Assembly (NCBI RefSeq): GCF_005117025.1
Contig: NZ_SWCO01000005.1
Span: 186,001 to 250,000 of the forward strand
DNA: 64,000 nucleotides
Source: Alteromonas portus
GTDB lineage: Bacteria; Pseudomonadota; Gammaproteobacteria; Enterobacterales; Alteromonadaceae
Direction: 5' to 3'
Positions 55,018 through 64,000 of the stretch are shown in pieces (the stretch's first letter is position 1; every line of letters begins with the position of its first letter). Position numbers and translations under genes: made by a program. The notes under the pieces are model-generated. The model was not told where the DNA came from, did not search any database, and saw only the letters and a program-made list of their open reading frames with translations.

Positions 55018-55965
55018 TCATAGTGTCGTTGCCATTGTAAGCAATACTAACGAGGCAAAAGCACTAACCGCTATCATGGCGTGAGTGACAGTACTTTGGG
55101 CCAATAGCATATGAGAATACTTAACCTCATTACCTCCACCCACTCGGGGGTAACGAAATTTTTTATTTGCGTAAATTGCTGGGCCACCTAATTTCACATT
55201 AAGTACACCACCTAGAAGTGCCAGCAACAACGACGTTTTATCTTTCAATGGCGAACGCTTTATAGCGCGAACTCCTTTTAAAGGACGGCTTATTAGCAGC
55301 GTTATCAATCCTCCGATGGCGGCTGGTGGAAGGGTGAGTAAATAAACAAGTTTGCGTACAGGTTTGGCAAAAAGTGCCATTTCTGGCGTGCGGTGGTGCC
55401 ACTGCCAAGAGGTAAGCAATAGTAGTCGATAAATGAGTGCGCCAATTGGTCCCGCTACCACAAAGTAAAAAATCACGCCGCAATAAAGGTAAAGAAACTT
55501 GAGCCATAGCGATTCTATCGCGGCTTTGGCAACCCCAATATCGGTAAGTGAATTACATTGACGAGCAGTAATGGTTTGGACCATTTCTCGCGCGAGGGAT
55601 TTTTTGTTTCTGCCCACGCTTGCCAATACTTTTTTATACTGCTGACGCTGGTAGCCAAAATCGAGTAATGCAACAAGAATAACTGCTTCAAAGAAAACGG
55701 GGTACTGCGCCATATAAACCAAAATAGCTAAGCAAATTATAAGTGGTGCAAGAAGTACCAGCGCAGCTAAGGTGCCTGAAATGTAGTGCTGAGACGGACC
55801 GTAGTTGGAGGAGGGCACGACTTTACGCCCCATTTGTAAAACAAGGTAGCGCATCAGCGTTAAGGGGTGAGTACTTTGGGGCCAGCGCCATAGTGAATCT
55901 ACGGCAATAGCCAACCAAAGTACGAATAGCGGCTGGTATTGCCAGTCGCTAATTACGTCTGCCAT
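55018..55965 (-). CDS. cbiB: Adenosylcobinamide-phosphate synthase CbiB/CobD
   Basis: A 315-residue integral membrane enzyme joining adenosylcobyric acid (or its salvage equivalent) and aminopropanol phosphate in B12 synthesis. It has about eight hydrophobic segments and the family signature LGGPAIYANKKFRYPRVG near the C-terminus; ASVGRNKKSLAREMV is the conserved basic loop. It starts one base after mtnN's stop codon and its stop overlaps btuF's possible start. No other corrin-ring synthesis genes are present, so it fits a salvage pathway. Confidence 0.88.
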   Translation of the reverse strand: MADVISDWQYQPLFVLWLAIAVDSLWRWPQSTHPLTLMRYLVLQMGRKVVPSSNYGPSQHYISGTLAALVLLAPLIICLAILVYMAQYPVFFEAVILVALLDFGYQRQQYKKVLASVGRNKKSLAREMVQTITARQCNSLTDIGVAKAAIESLWLKFLYLYCGVIFYFVVAGPIGALIYRLLLLTSWQWHHRTPEMALFAKPVRKLVYLLTLPPAAIGGLITLLISRPLKGVRAIKRSPLKDKTSLLLALLGGVLNVKLGGPAIYANKKFRYPRVGGGNEVKYSHMLLAQSTVTHAMIAVSAFASLVLLTMATTL

Positions 55966-55966
55966 C

Positions 55967-56668
55967 CTACTTTGCTAAGGCTTTAATCATTGCCATAACA
56001 AGTTGTGCAGAATGTTTAGCGGCAGTGTCTAAATACTCTTTAAAGCTTACCGATGATGTTTTGCCAGCAATATCGGATAACGAACGAATGACAAGAAATG
56101 GCGTGTCGAGCATATGGCAGGTTTGACCAATAGCTGCGCCTTCCATCTCGACGGCTTTCATGTCTGGGAAGTTTTCACGCAACTCTGCTACCGCTTCATC
56201 GCTACCTATAAATGCATCGCCCGTACAGATTAAACCTGTGGTCGACTGAAGCGACGTTATACCTGCCGCAGCGGTACGGGCCGTTTCCATTAATGTTGTA
56301 TCGCAACGGAAATCTTCAGGCATTCCTGCACATTGACCCAGCTTATAACCAAAGTGGGTCAAATCAGCATCATGGTGGATAACGTGACTGGCAATCACTA
56401 AGTCACCAATGTTTAGGTTTTTGTCGAAACCACCAGCAGAGCCCGTGTTAACCACAGCATCTGGTGAATATTGTTCAATGAGTACAGTAGTGGCGATAGC
56501 GGCTGCAACTTTGCCAATACCGCATTTGACTAACACCACTTCTATGTCGTCAAGGGTGCCTTCATAAAATGTAAGATGCTTCCACTGGGTTTCTTTAACA
56601 TTCCAAAGTGACGCTTTAAGTAGCGCAACTTCTTCATCCATTGCACCTAAAATACCAATTTTTTTCAT
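55967..56668 (-). CDS. mtnN: 5'-methylthioadenosine/S-adenosylhomocysteine nucleosidase
   Basis: A 233-residue cytosolic hydrolase that splits adenine from MTA and SAH, recycling methionine and feeding AI-2 synthesis. The N-terminal MKKIGILGAMDEEV holds Glu12; the SAGGFDKNLNIGD loop binds ribose; the catalytic Glu lies in EMEGAAIGQ and the Asp in RSLSDIAG. The ATG at 56668 gives E. coli length; an upstream extension to 56728 is not supported. It heads the mtnN-cbiB-btuF unit. Confidence 0.96.
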   Translation of the reverse strand: MKKIGILGAMDEEVALLKASLWNVKETQWKHLTFYEGTLDDIEVVLVKCGIGKVAAAIATTVLIEQYSPDAVVNTGSAGGFDKNLNIGDLVIASHVIHHDADLTHFGYKLGQCAGMPEDFRCDTTLMETARTAAAGITSLQSTTGLICTGDAFIGSDEAVAELRENFPDMKAVEMEGAAIGQTCHMLDTPFLVIRSLSDIAGKTSSVSFKEYLDTAAKHSAQLVMAMIKALAK

Positions 56669-56819
56669 AACTATACCGAGGGTGTTAAGGGAGTTTAACG
56701 AATGGATTAATTGTATAAGGAAAACCAAAAAACTGACAGAAAAATGCCTTTGTTGCCACTATTTGAGAGTAAGAAAACAGTAAAGCAGCAAAGGCCAGGG
56801 GAAGTGTGAAACTATCTTA

Positions 56820-57407
56820 TCAGGCGGCCGCTGGTCTGCTCGAACGCACTGGGCGCGTTGGGCGTTTAGGCGGCTCAGGGTTGTGTACGGGTAACTGTGC
56901 CATCTTATTTTGTAAGCGTCGGTACGGAATAAGTTTGTTTTCTAAGCATTCGCGAATGTCATCGACGGTGTAGCCAGATTTTACCTTAATTCGTGCGTGA
57001 GGAAGGCCTGCTGCATCTAGCGCACCGGTTACAAACCAATCCTTTTGTGCTTTGTAACCTTCTTTACCTTGGCTATGGACTAAGTCGATAGCCATTACCG
57101 GGCTCATATCTTGTTTGTCGACCAACACAAAGTCGAGTTGTCTGCTTGATGCTCTGCTAAGCGCTTGGCTTGCCGTCTTCTTGTTGGCAGATTGACGTAC
57201 CGATACCAGGTCGTTAAGACGCACGCGGCATACAATCCTGAACTCTCGCCCCATAGCCTGTTCTATAAGGTTTAAAAAAGTGTGCTCTACTGGCGTAAAC
57301 AACTGTGGTTTTCGCCTGAAAGGAAAAGCGACTCCACCGTCTGACAATTTTATGGCACCTAGTGCAACGACAATAAGTAACATCATTAGAATAATTGCCA
57401 ATTCCAT
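56820..57407 (-). CDS. DUF2726 membrane-anchored protein
   Basis: About 195 residues: one N-terminal membrane helix (MELAIILMMLLIVVALGAI) and a cytosolic DUF2726 domain (about 35-150; LFTPVEHTFLNLIEQAMG, LDFVLVDKQDMSPVMAIDL), which resembles a restriction-endonuclease-like fold (inference from the strand-and-Asp pattern). A Pro/Arg-rich tail follows. GAGGG lies 5 bp before the ATG at 57407. Function unknown; DUF2726 proteins are often linked with topoisomerase-like zinc ribbons, absent here. Confidence 0.78.
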   Translation of the reverse strand: MELAIILMMLLIVVALGAIKLSDGGVAFPFRRKPQLFTPVEHTFLNLIEQAMGREFRIVCRVRLNDLVSVRQSANKKTASQALSRASSRQLDFVLVDKQDMSPVMAIDLVHSQGKEGYKAQKDWFVTGALDAAGLPHARIKVKSGYTVDDIRECLENKLIPYRRLQNKMAQLPVHNPEPPKRPTRPVRSSRPAAA

Positions 57408-57505
57408 CGTAACCCTCGCAAATATCAAGAATAAAAGCCAATGACAGTAGAGTTTGAAGGCGGTGCCAGCTTATGTCTGGCAAACTAGCCTGTTTACTCT
57501 CGTTT

Positions 57506-57533
57506 CTCTGGTGTCAGAAAAATGACGCCAGAG
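57506..57533. other. 11-bp stem-loop downstream of the 57.6-58.0 kb gene
   Basis: CTCTGGTGTCA and TGACGCCAGAG pair over 11 bp (one G-U) around a GAAAAA loop. No T-run follows on the minus strand, so terminator function is uncertain. Confidence 0.5.
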
Positions 57534-57615
57534 GTTGTCATCGTGTTGTTTACGATGAATTTGCAAGCCAGATGCCAACATGAGGATGTTTCACTCTGAC
57601 CTTTGAAAGTAGGGC

Positions 57616-58038
57616 TTAATTAGCGTTCGAGGTAACCAGAATATCGATTTGAGAACCTGTCTTATCAGGGCTTACAATAACCCTGACGGTTTTGTCTTGA
57701 GAGGACAGTAGTGTACGGCCGTTGACTGGTGAGTGAGTTTTTAATCCAGGGTGCGCCACTTGATAAAGATTGACCATAGCGTCGGGAGAGGCAGGTGAAT
57801 GATACACCATGACAGACGTCAATGGTTCGTCAAAGGCCTGGCATTGACGAGCATCTTGTGCAATTTTCACCTGCTGAAACTCTGAAGGGCAAGACACTAT
57901 GCTGGGTTTATCGGAAAGACCTTCTTTTGAGGTTGCCTCTACCGAAAGGCTATTAGCATAGGTAGCATGAGATAAGCCACTGATGCCTGAAAATAAGGTC
58001 AGATACATAGCGAGTCTTTTAACATCCCAGTTCTTCAT
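57616..58038 (-). CDS. Exported protein of unknown function
   Basis: About 140 residues with a signal peptide (LAMYLTLFSGISGLSHATYA then NSL) and a small mature domain with two Cys (VSCPSEFQQ and ARQCQAFD) that could form a disulphide; the C-terminal part is beta-rich (VRVIVSPDKTGSQIDILVTS). The preferred ATG is 58038; the frame opens at 58056. I do not recognise a family. It sits alone between DUF2726 and gltD, each on the same strand. Confidence 0.6.
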   Translation of the reverse strand: MKNWDVKRLAMYLTLFSGISGLSHATYANSLSVEATSKEGLSDKPSIVSCPSEFQQVKIAQDARQCQAFDEPLTSVMVYHSPASPDAMVNLYQVAHPGLKTHSPVNGRTLLSSQDKTVRVIVSPDKTGSQIDILVTSNAN

Positions 58039-58293
58039 ATATAGGCTCTTGATCAATTTAGTTTTTATTTGAGTTTAAAATACTAGAGCTGTTGCTCTTG
58101 TACATCAACTAAACCTTGGTCTATTAACGTATATTTTCAACGTTTCTAGTATGCTGCTTACGTTTTTTAGTATCTGCATTCATTGGGAATGAAGGTGGTC
58201 AACAGTTGACTCAGAATATAAAGGCCGCTGTGAAAGCTACCAATTCGCAACTCCATTATATTGGCTAATGTAAATCGTATCTCTTTATTTAAA
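58039..58293. other. Gap between the unknown exported gene and the gltD terminator
   Basis: About 255 bp (311 to the gltD stop), AT-rich, presumably carrying the promoter of the 57.6-58.0 kb gene. A small hairpin AGAGC-TGTT-GCTCT lies at about 58085-58098. Nothing else is recognised. Confidence 0.4.
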
Positions 58294-58326
58294 AAAAAGC
58301 TCGATAGCAAAACTATCGAGCTTTTT
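58290..58326 (-). terminator. gltBD terminator
   Basis: AAAAAGCTCGATAG and CTATCGAGCTTTTT form a 14-bp perfect stem with a CAAAA loop and T/A runs on both sides, 24 bp after the gltD stop codon; it works best on the minus strand. Confidence 0.92.
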
Positions 58327-58349
58327 ATAAAGCGACTTGAGAGCGACGG

Positions 58350-59768
<1,419 letters not shown>

Positions 59769-59778
59769 CTAAATCCTC

Positions 59779-62700
59779 CTACTGAGCCTGAATGCGTAAT
59801 TCAGCACTTGAACGACTGATGTGACCAAGCAAGTTTTTCACATCACTGGTTTTCGGCTTAATAAGCTTGAAGCGTTTCAGCGTTGCGGCGAAATCAGTAA
59901 GCAGAGACAAGGAGTGCTCGCTTCCTGTTTCTTCGTAATGCTGATTGATTAAGCCACGTAAGTGTTCAGCAAGAATTGCTTTATCTTCAATTGGCATTAC
60001 ATCGACCAGTTCGGCATTCACGCGGTTATCAAGGTCGTCGCCATCATCCATAAGATAAGCAAAACCACCTGTCATACCGGCACCGAAGTTAACACCAACC
60101 GGACCAAGTACAGCTACGATACCGCCTGTCATATATTCACAGCCGTTATCGCCAATGCCTTCAACTACCGCAATAGCACCAGAGTTACGTACGCCAAAGC
60201 GCTCGCCAGCACGGCCAGCAGCAAACAGCTTACCGCCTGTTGCACCGTAAAGGCAGGTGTTACCCATAATGGCACTGTCGTGGGCGTCATACGAGATATC
60301 GCGCGGCGGGTGGATAACAAGCTTACCGCCAGTCATCCCTTTACCCACGTAATCGTTGGCATCGCCTTCAAGATGCATATGTAGGCCGCCAGCGTTCCAC
60401 ACACCGAAGCTCTGACCCGCTGTACCGGTAAGTTCAACCTTGATAGGTGTATCTTCAAAGTCGTGGTTACCGTGGTGTTTAGCGATTTCACCTGATAGCA
60501 ATGCGCCGACAGAGCGATCCGTATTGCGGATTGGGTATTTAAGGGTAATAGATTTACCGTCAACAACCGCTTGCTGGCCGTCTTTAAGCATCTGCGCGTT
60601 CAATTCACCTTTATCGACAGGCGCGTTAGTCGTTTGTGAGCAGAATAAGCGCGTATGGTCGCCTGCTTTAGGCTGCGCTAGCAACGGAGACAAATCTAAA
60701 CGGTTTTGCTTAGCGGTAATGCCATCTAGAACTTTAAGTAGCTCTGTTCGACCAACAAGGTCGTCGAACTTAGCAATACCCATAGACGCCATGATCTCAC
60801 GCACTTCTTGAGCAATAAACTTGAAGTAGTTCATTACCATATCAGGTAAGCCAATGAAGTGGTCGTCACGCAGTTTTTGATCCTGCGTTGCAACACCAGT
60901 CGCACAGTTGTTCAAGTGGCAAATACGTAGATATTTACAGCCTAAAGCTACCATTGGACCTGTACCAAAACCAAAGCTCTCAGCGCCTAAAATACCGGCT
61001 TTTACTACGTCTAAGCCTGTTTTCAAACCACCATCGGTTTGAACGCGTACTTTGTGACGTAAGCCGTTTTCAATAAGCGCTTGCTGAGTTTCAGATAAAC
61101 CAAGCTCAAATGGGCTACCCGCATACTTAACTGATGTTAGCGGGCTTGCACCTGTACCGCCGTCGTAACCTGAAACGGTGATAAGGTCGGCATAGGCTTT
61201 CGCTACACCCGTTGCAATGGTGCCAACACCCGGCTCAGATACTAGCTTAACGGATATAAGTGCCGTTGGATTAACCTGTTTCAAATCGAAAATTAGCTGT
61301 GCTAAATCTTCAATTGAGTAAATATCGTGGTGCGGAGGCGGTGAAATAAGGGTTACACCCGGCACAGAGAAACGTAGCTGTGCGATGTACTTATTTACCT
61401 TATCGCCTGGAAGCTGACCACCTTCACCCGGTTTTGCACCCTGCGCCACTTTAATTTGAATAACGTTAGCGTTAACCAAATAGTGAGGCGTTACGCCAAA
61501 GCGACCTGAAGCCACCTGTTTAATTTTGGAGTTCTTTTCAGTTCCAAAGCGAGAAGGGTGTTCGCCACCTTCCCCTGAGTTAGACTGTCCGCCCAGGCGG
61601 TTCATGGCTATCGCCAGTGCTTCGTGCGCTTCCGGGCTTAGTGCACCAATTGACATCGCTGCTGTATCGAAGCGTGGGAATAAGTTTTCCGGTGCTTCAA
61701 CTTCGCTAATATCAATAGGGTCGCAATTAGGGTTAATAGCTAGCAAGTCGCGAATGTGCGCAGGCGCACGCTCGTTAACAAGCTTCGCATATTGCTGGTA
61801 GTCGTCGTAGTTACCCGACACCACAGCCTTTTGAAGCGTACTGACTACGTCTGGGTTATAAGCGTGATATTCGCCGCCGTGAACGTATTTAAGCAAGCCG
61901 CCGTGATCGACAGACTTACGCTTAAGCCATGCAATACGGTTTAGGTTGATAAGGTCTTGATGGAAATCATCGAAACCCGCACCTTGAATGCGTGAAGTTA
62001 CACCTTTGAAGCATAGCTTCATCACTTCATTGTTAATACCCACTGCTTCAAACAGTTTAGAGCTACGGTAACTAGCAACGGTGCTAATACCCATTTTCGA
62101 CATGATCTTATACAAGCCCTTGTTGATACCCTTACGGTAGTTCAACGTGGCCTGCATAGGAGAAATATCTAGCTCACCTTTTTCACAAAGCTGCTCAATA
62201 GTTTCATATGCAAGGAATGGGTAAACCGCAGTGGCACCTAAGCCAATCAACACCGCAAAATGGTGTGGATCGCGGGCACTTGCTGTTTCAACAACAACGT
62301 TAGCATCGCAGCGCAATGACTTTTCAACTAGGCGACGCTGTACCGCACCAACTGCCATAGCTGCAGGGATAACCAAACGATTTTGCTTAATGTTTCTGTC
62401 AGACAGAATAACGAACGCAGCACGCTTGTTTTTAACCAGCATTTCTACTTCGTTACACACGCGCTCGATGGCTTTCTTTAAACCTTCTTGCGGCGCATAT
62501 TGAAGCTCGACGACTTCTGAATAGTAGTTGTCTGGGTTAAATTCGCGCAATTGTTTAAGGTCGGTATACATTAGTACTGGCGAGTCGAACAATACGCGGT
62601 CGGCGTAACCTGAGGTTTCGCTAAATACGTTTTGCTCGCGGCCAATACAGGTTGCCAACGACATAACGTGGTTTTCACGTAGCGGATCGATTGGCGGGTT

Positions 62701-64000
62701 AGTTACCTGTGCAAATTGCTGACGGAAATAGTCGTAAACCGTACGCTGACGAGATGACATAACCGCCATTGGCGTGTCATCACCCATAGAGCCAACGGCT
62801 TCTTGACCGTCTTTCGCAAGTACTTTTACAACTTGTTGAATTTCTTCATAGCTGTAGGCGTGTAGCTTGTGGTACACCGCCATGGCATCGTCGTCAAACA
62901 CACGTTTACCAATTAATGACGCATCAAGCTTTTCAATTGGTGTAAGTCGACGAATATGCTTGTCTAGCCACTCTTTATAAGGGTGACGTGCTTTTAAGTC
63001 TTCATCAATTTCAGTAGAGCGCCAGATTTTGCCTGTATAGGTGTCTACAGCAAGCATTTCACCTGGGCCTACACGGCCTTTTTCAATTACGTCGGCTTGC
63101 TCGTAATCCCAGATACCTACTTCTGAGGCTAGGGTGATGAAACCGTTCTTAGTGATAACGTAACGTGCAGGACGTAGACCATTTCTATCAAGGTTACAGG
63201 CTACGTGGCGACCGTTAGTTAAAACGATACCCGCTGGGCCGTCCCATGGTTCCATGTGCATTGAGTTAAACTCGTAAAATGCACGAAGGTCATCGTCCAT
63301 GGTTTTGTTGTTTTGATAGGCTGGTGGAACAAGCAAGCGCATAGCACGGAATAAATCCATTCCGCCGGCTAAGAATAGCTCCAGCATGTTATCCAGCGAT
63401 GATGAGTCTGAACCTTCAGTATTAACAAAAGGTGCTGCATCTTTAAGGTCTGGAATAAGTGGCGTTGCAAATTTAGCTGCACGTGCCATGGCCCAGTCGC
63501 GGTTTCCTTTAATGGTGTTAATTTCACCATTGTGTGCAAGGAAACGGAAAGGCTGAGCAAGAGGCCAGCGCGGTAATGTGTTTGTTGAGAAGCGTTGGTG
63601 GAAAACGCAAATTGCGCTTTGCATACGCTCATCGGCAAGATCGTGGTAGAAGACAGGTAAGTCTTTTGGCATTACCAAGCCTTTGTAGATCGTTACCAAG
63701 CCTGACAAACAAGCTACGTAAAAATCGGGATCTTTCTCAAGACGTTTTTCAGCGCGGCGGCGGATCATATACAAACGACGTTCAAGGTCGCGTTTTCTCC
63801 AGCCTGCTGGTGCGTTCACAAATACCTGTTCGATTTGTGGAACACCTGTTAGCGCTAGTTCACCCAGTACTGAGCGGTCGACAGGCACTTCGCGCCAACC
63901 CACTACTGAAAGTGTTTCTTTTTCGAGTTCTTCATTAAGTACTTCGCGCGCGGCTTGCGCAAGTACTGGGTCCTGACTTAAGAAAATCATGCCCACGCCG
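59779..64000 (-). CDS. gltB: Glutamate synthase (NADPH) large subunit, 5' end outside the window
   Basis: About 1406 codons of the C-terminal part of a family that normally has about 1490-1520 residues; the N-terminal catalytic Cys and start codon lie beyond 64000. The frame stays open to the edge (reading GVGMIF), so the first in-frame GTG (63996) is not the real start. Present are the rest of the glutamine amidotransferase domain, the central domain, the FMN site ([20 protein letters not shown]), the [3Fe-4S] cysteines ([14 protein letters not shown]5-C-X4-C) and the C-terminal GXGXG beta-helix. With GltD it makes glutamate from glutamine and 2-oxoglutarate. Confidence 0.98.
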   Translation of the reverse strand, partial: GVGMIFLSQDPVLAQAAREVLNEELEKETLSVVGWREVPVDRSVLGELALTGVPQIEQVFVNAPAGWRKRDLERRLYMIRRRAEKRLEKDPDFYVACLSGLVTIYKGLVMPKDLPVFYHDLADERMQSAICVFHQRFSTNTLPRWPLAQPFRFLAHNGEINTIKGNRDWAMARAAKFATPLIPDLKDAAPFVNTEGSDSSSLDNMLELFLAGGMDLFRAMRLLVPPAYQNNKTMDDDLRAFYEFNSMHMEPWDGPAGIVLTNGRHVACNLDRNGLRPARYVITKNGFITLASEVGIWDYEQADVIEKGRVGPGEMLAVDTYTGKIWRSTEIDEDLKARHPYKEWLDKHIRRLTPIEKLDASLIGKRVFDDDAMAVYHKLHAYSYEEIQQVVKVLAKDGQEAVGSMGDDTPMAVMSSRQRTVYDYFRQQFAQVTNPPIDPLRENHVMSLATCIGREQNVFSETSGYADRVLFDSPVLMYTDLKQLREFNPDNYYSEVVELQYAPQEGLKKAIERVCNEVEMLVKNKRAAFVILSDRNIKQNRLVIPAAMAVGAVQRRLVEKSLRCDANVVVETASARDPHHFAVLIGLGATAVYPFLAYETIEQLCEKGELDISPMQATLNYRKGINKGLYKIMSKMGISTVASYRSSKLFEAVGINNEVMKLCFKGVTSRIQGAGFDDFHQDLINLNRIAWLKRKSVDHGGLLKYVHGGEYHAYNPDVVSTLQKAVVSGNYDDYQQYAKLVNERAPAHIRDLLAINPNCDPIDISEVEAPENLFPRFDTAAMSIGALSPEAHEALAIAMNRLGGQSNSGEGGEHPSRFGTEKNSKIKQVASGRFGVTPHYLVNANVIQIKVAQGAKPGEGGQLPGDKVNKYIAQLRFSVPGVTLISPPPHHDIYSIEDLAQLIFDLKQVNPTALISVKLVSEPGVGTIATGVAKAYADLITVSGYDGGTGASPLTSVKYAGSPFELGLSETQQALIENGLRHKVRVQTDGGLKTGLDVVKAGILGAESFGFGTGPMVALGCKYLRICHLNNCATGVATQDQKLRDDHFIGLPDMVMNYFKFIAQEVREIMASMGIAKFDDLVGRTELLKVLDGITAKQNRLDLSPLLAQPKAGDHTRLFCSQTTNAPVDKGELNAQMLKDGQQAVVDGKSITLKYPIRNTDRSVGALLSGEIAKHHGNHDFEDTPIKVELTGTAGQSFGVWNAGGLHMHLEGDANDYVGKGMTGGKLVIHPPRDISYDAHDSAIMGNTCLYGATGGKLFAAGRAGERFGVRNSGAIAVVEGIGDNGCEYMTGGIVAVLGPVGVNFGAGMTGGFAYLMDDGDDLDNRVNAELVDVMPIEDKAILAEHLRGLINQHYEETGSEHSLSLLTDFAATLKRFKLIKPKTSDVKNLLGHISRSSAELRIQAQ

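Noticed and set aside
56669-56819. Cobalamin riboswitch ahead of mtnN-cbiB-btuF
   Set aside because: I looked for the B12 box and the GCCACTG element on the minus strand and found neither.

Overview
The window looks like a chromosomal segment of a marine gammaproteobacterium, most likely Alteromonas or a close relative. This is inferred from gene content and order: glnA-ntrB-ntrC next to typA, minCDE, tyrS next to an M23 peptidase and anmK, gltBD, erpA, rraB and hemJ. Protein style also fits, with many sensor kinases, HD-GYP proteins and small Alteromonadales-type conserved proteins. Almost all of it is densely packed chromosomal coding sequence. I see no rRNA, tRNA, CRISPR, prophage or intact insertion sequence; the only mobile-like trace is a short cluster of GGGGTCAGAGTA repeats near 18.5 kb.

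Layout. 0-4.4 kb: an operon of a Tat-type periplasmic binding protein and a TorS-like hybrid kinase. 4.4-7.7 kb: an SPFH membrane protein with a small Arc-like protein, a surface-anchored acidic protein, rraB and plsC. 7.9-14.4 kb: an Hpt/HD-GYP-like protein, then the nitrogen control block ntrC, ntrB, a DUF4124 protein and glnA, with a readable sigma-54 promoter and NtrC sites. 14.5-20 kb: typA, a lone receiver protein, a PatB-type lyase and an Nramp-like carrier with altered core motifs. 20-26 kb: a YecA-like protein, hemJ with a CLC channel, a DUF6776 protein, and azurin with a putative metal exporter. 26-31.5 kb: a Fur-box-controlled fagA-fumC pair, minCDE, ppk2 and erpA. 32-37.5 kb: soluble metabolic enzymes (GST, 2-hydroxyacid dehydrogenase, a long Cys/Met-family PLP enzyme, AHSA1, OYE). 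37.7-43.9 kb: an operon of a REC-HD-GYP protein and a 1741-residue propeller hybrid kinase. 44-48 kb: anmK, M23 peptidase, tyrS. 48.6-50.7 kb: a membrane protein, an ECF sigma factor and an overlapping membrane protein with an N-terminal heptad repeat. 51-58 kb: a DUF2721-GNAT-FAD oxidoreductase operon, a rhodanese, an mtnN-cbiB-btuF operon and two poorly known proteins. 58-64 kb: gltD and gltB, the latter running off the right edge.

Two physiological themes tie the segment together. One is nitrogen assimilation: glnA, ntrBC and gltBD encode the GS-GOGAT route and its regulator, and cis-sites support NtrC control of glnA and of ntrBC itself. The other is metal and redox economy: a Fur-controlled iron-free fumarase, azurin, a metal exporter, an Nramp relative, ErpA and HemJ. 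Signalling capacity is high: two large hybrid kinases, NtrB/NtrC, a lone receiver, two HD-GYP-type proteins and an ECF sigma factor. The best candidates for something undescribed are the ECF sigma/heptad-repeat membrane protein locus, the binding-protein/kinase pair without a transporter, the SPFH/Arc-like pair, and a possible structured leader RNA near 48.5 kb.
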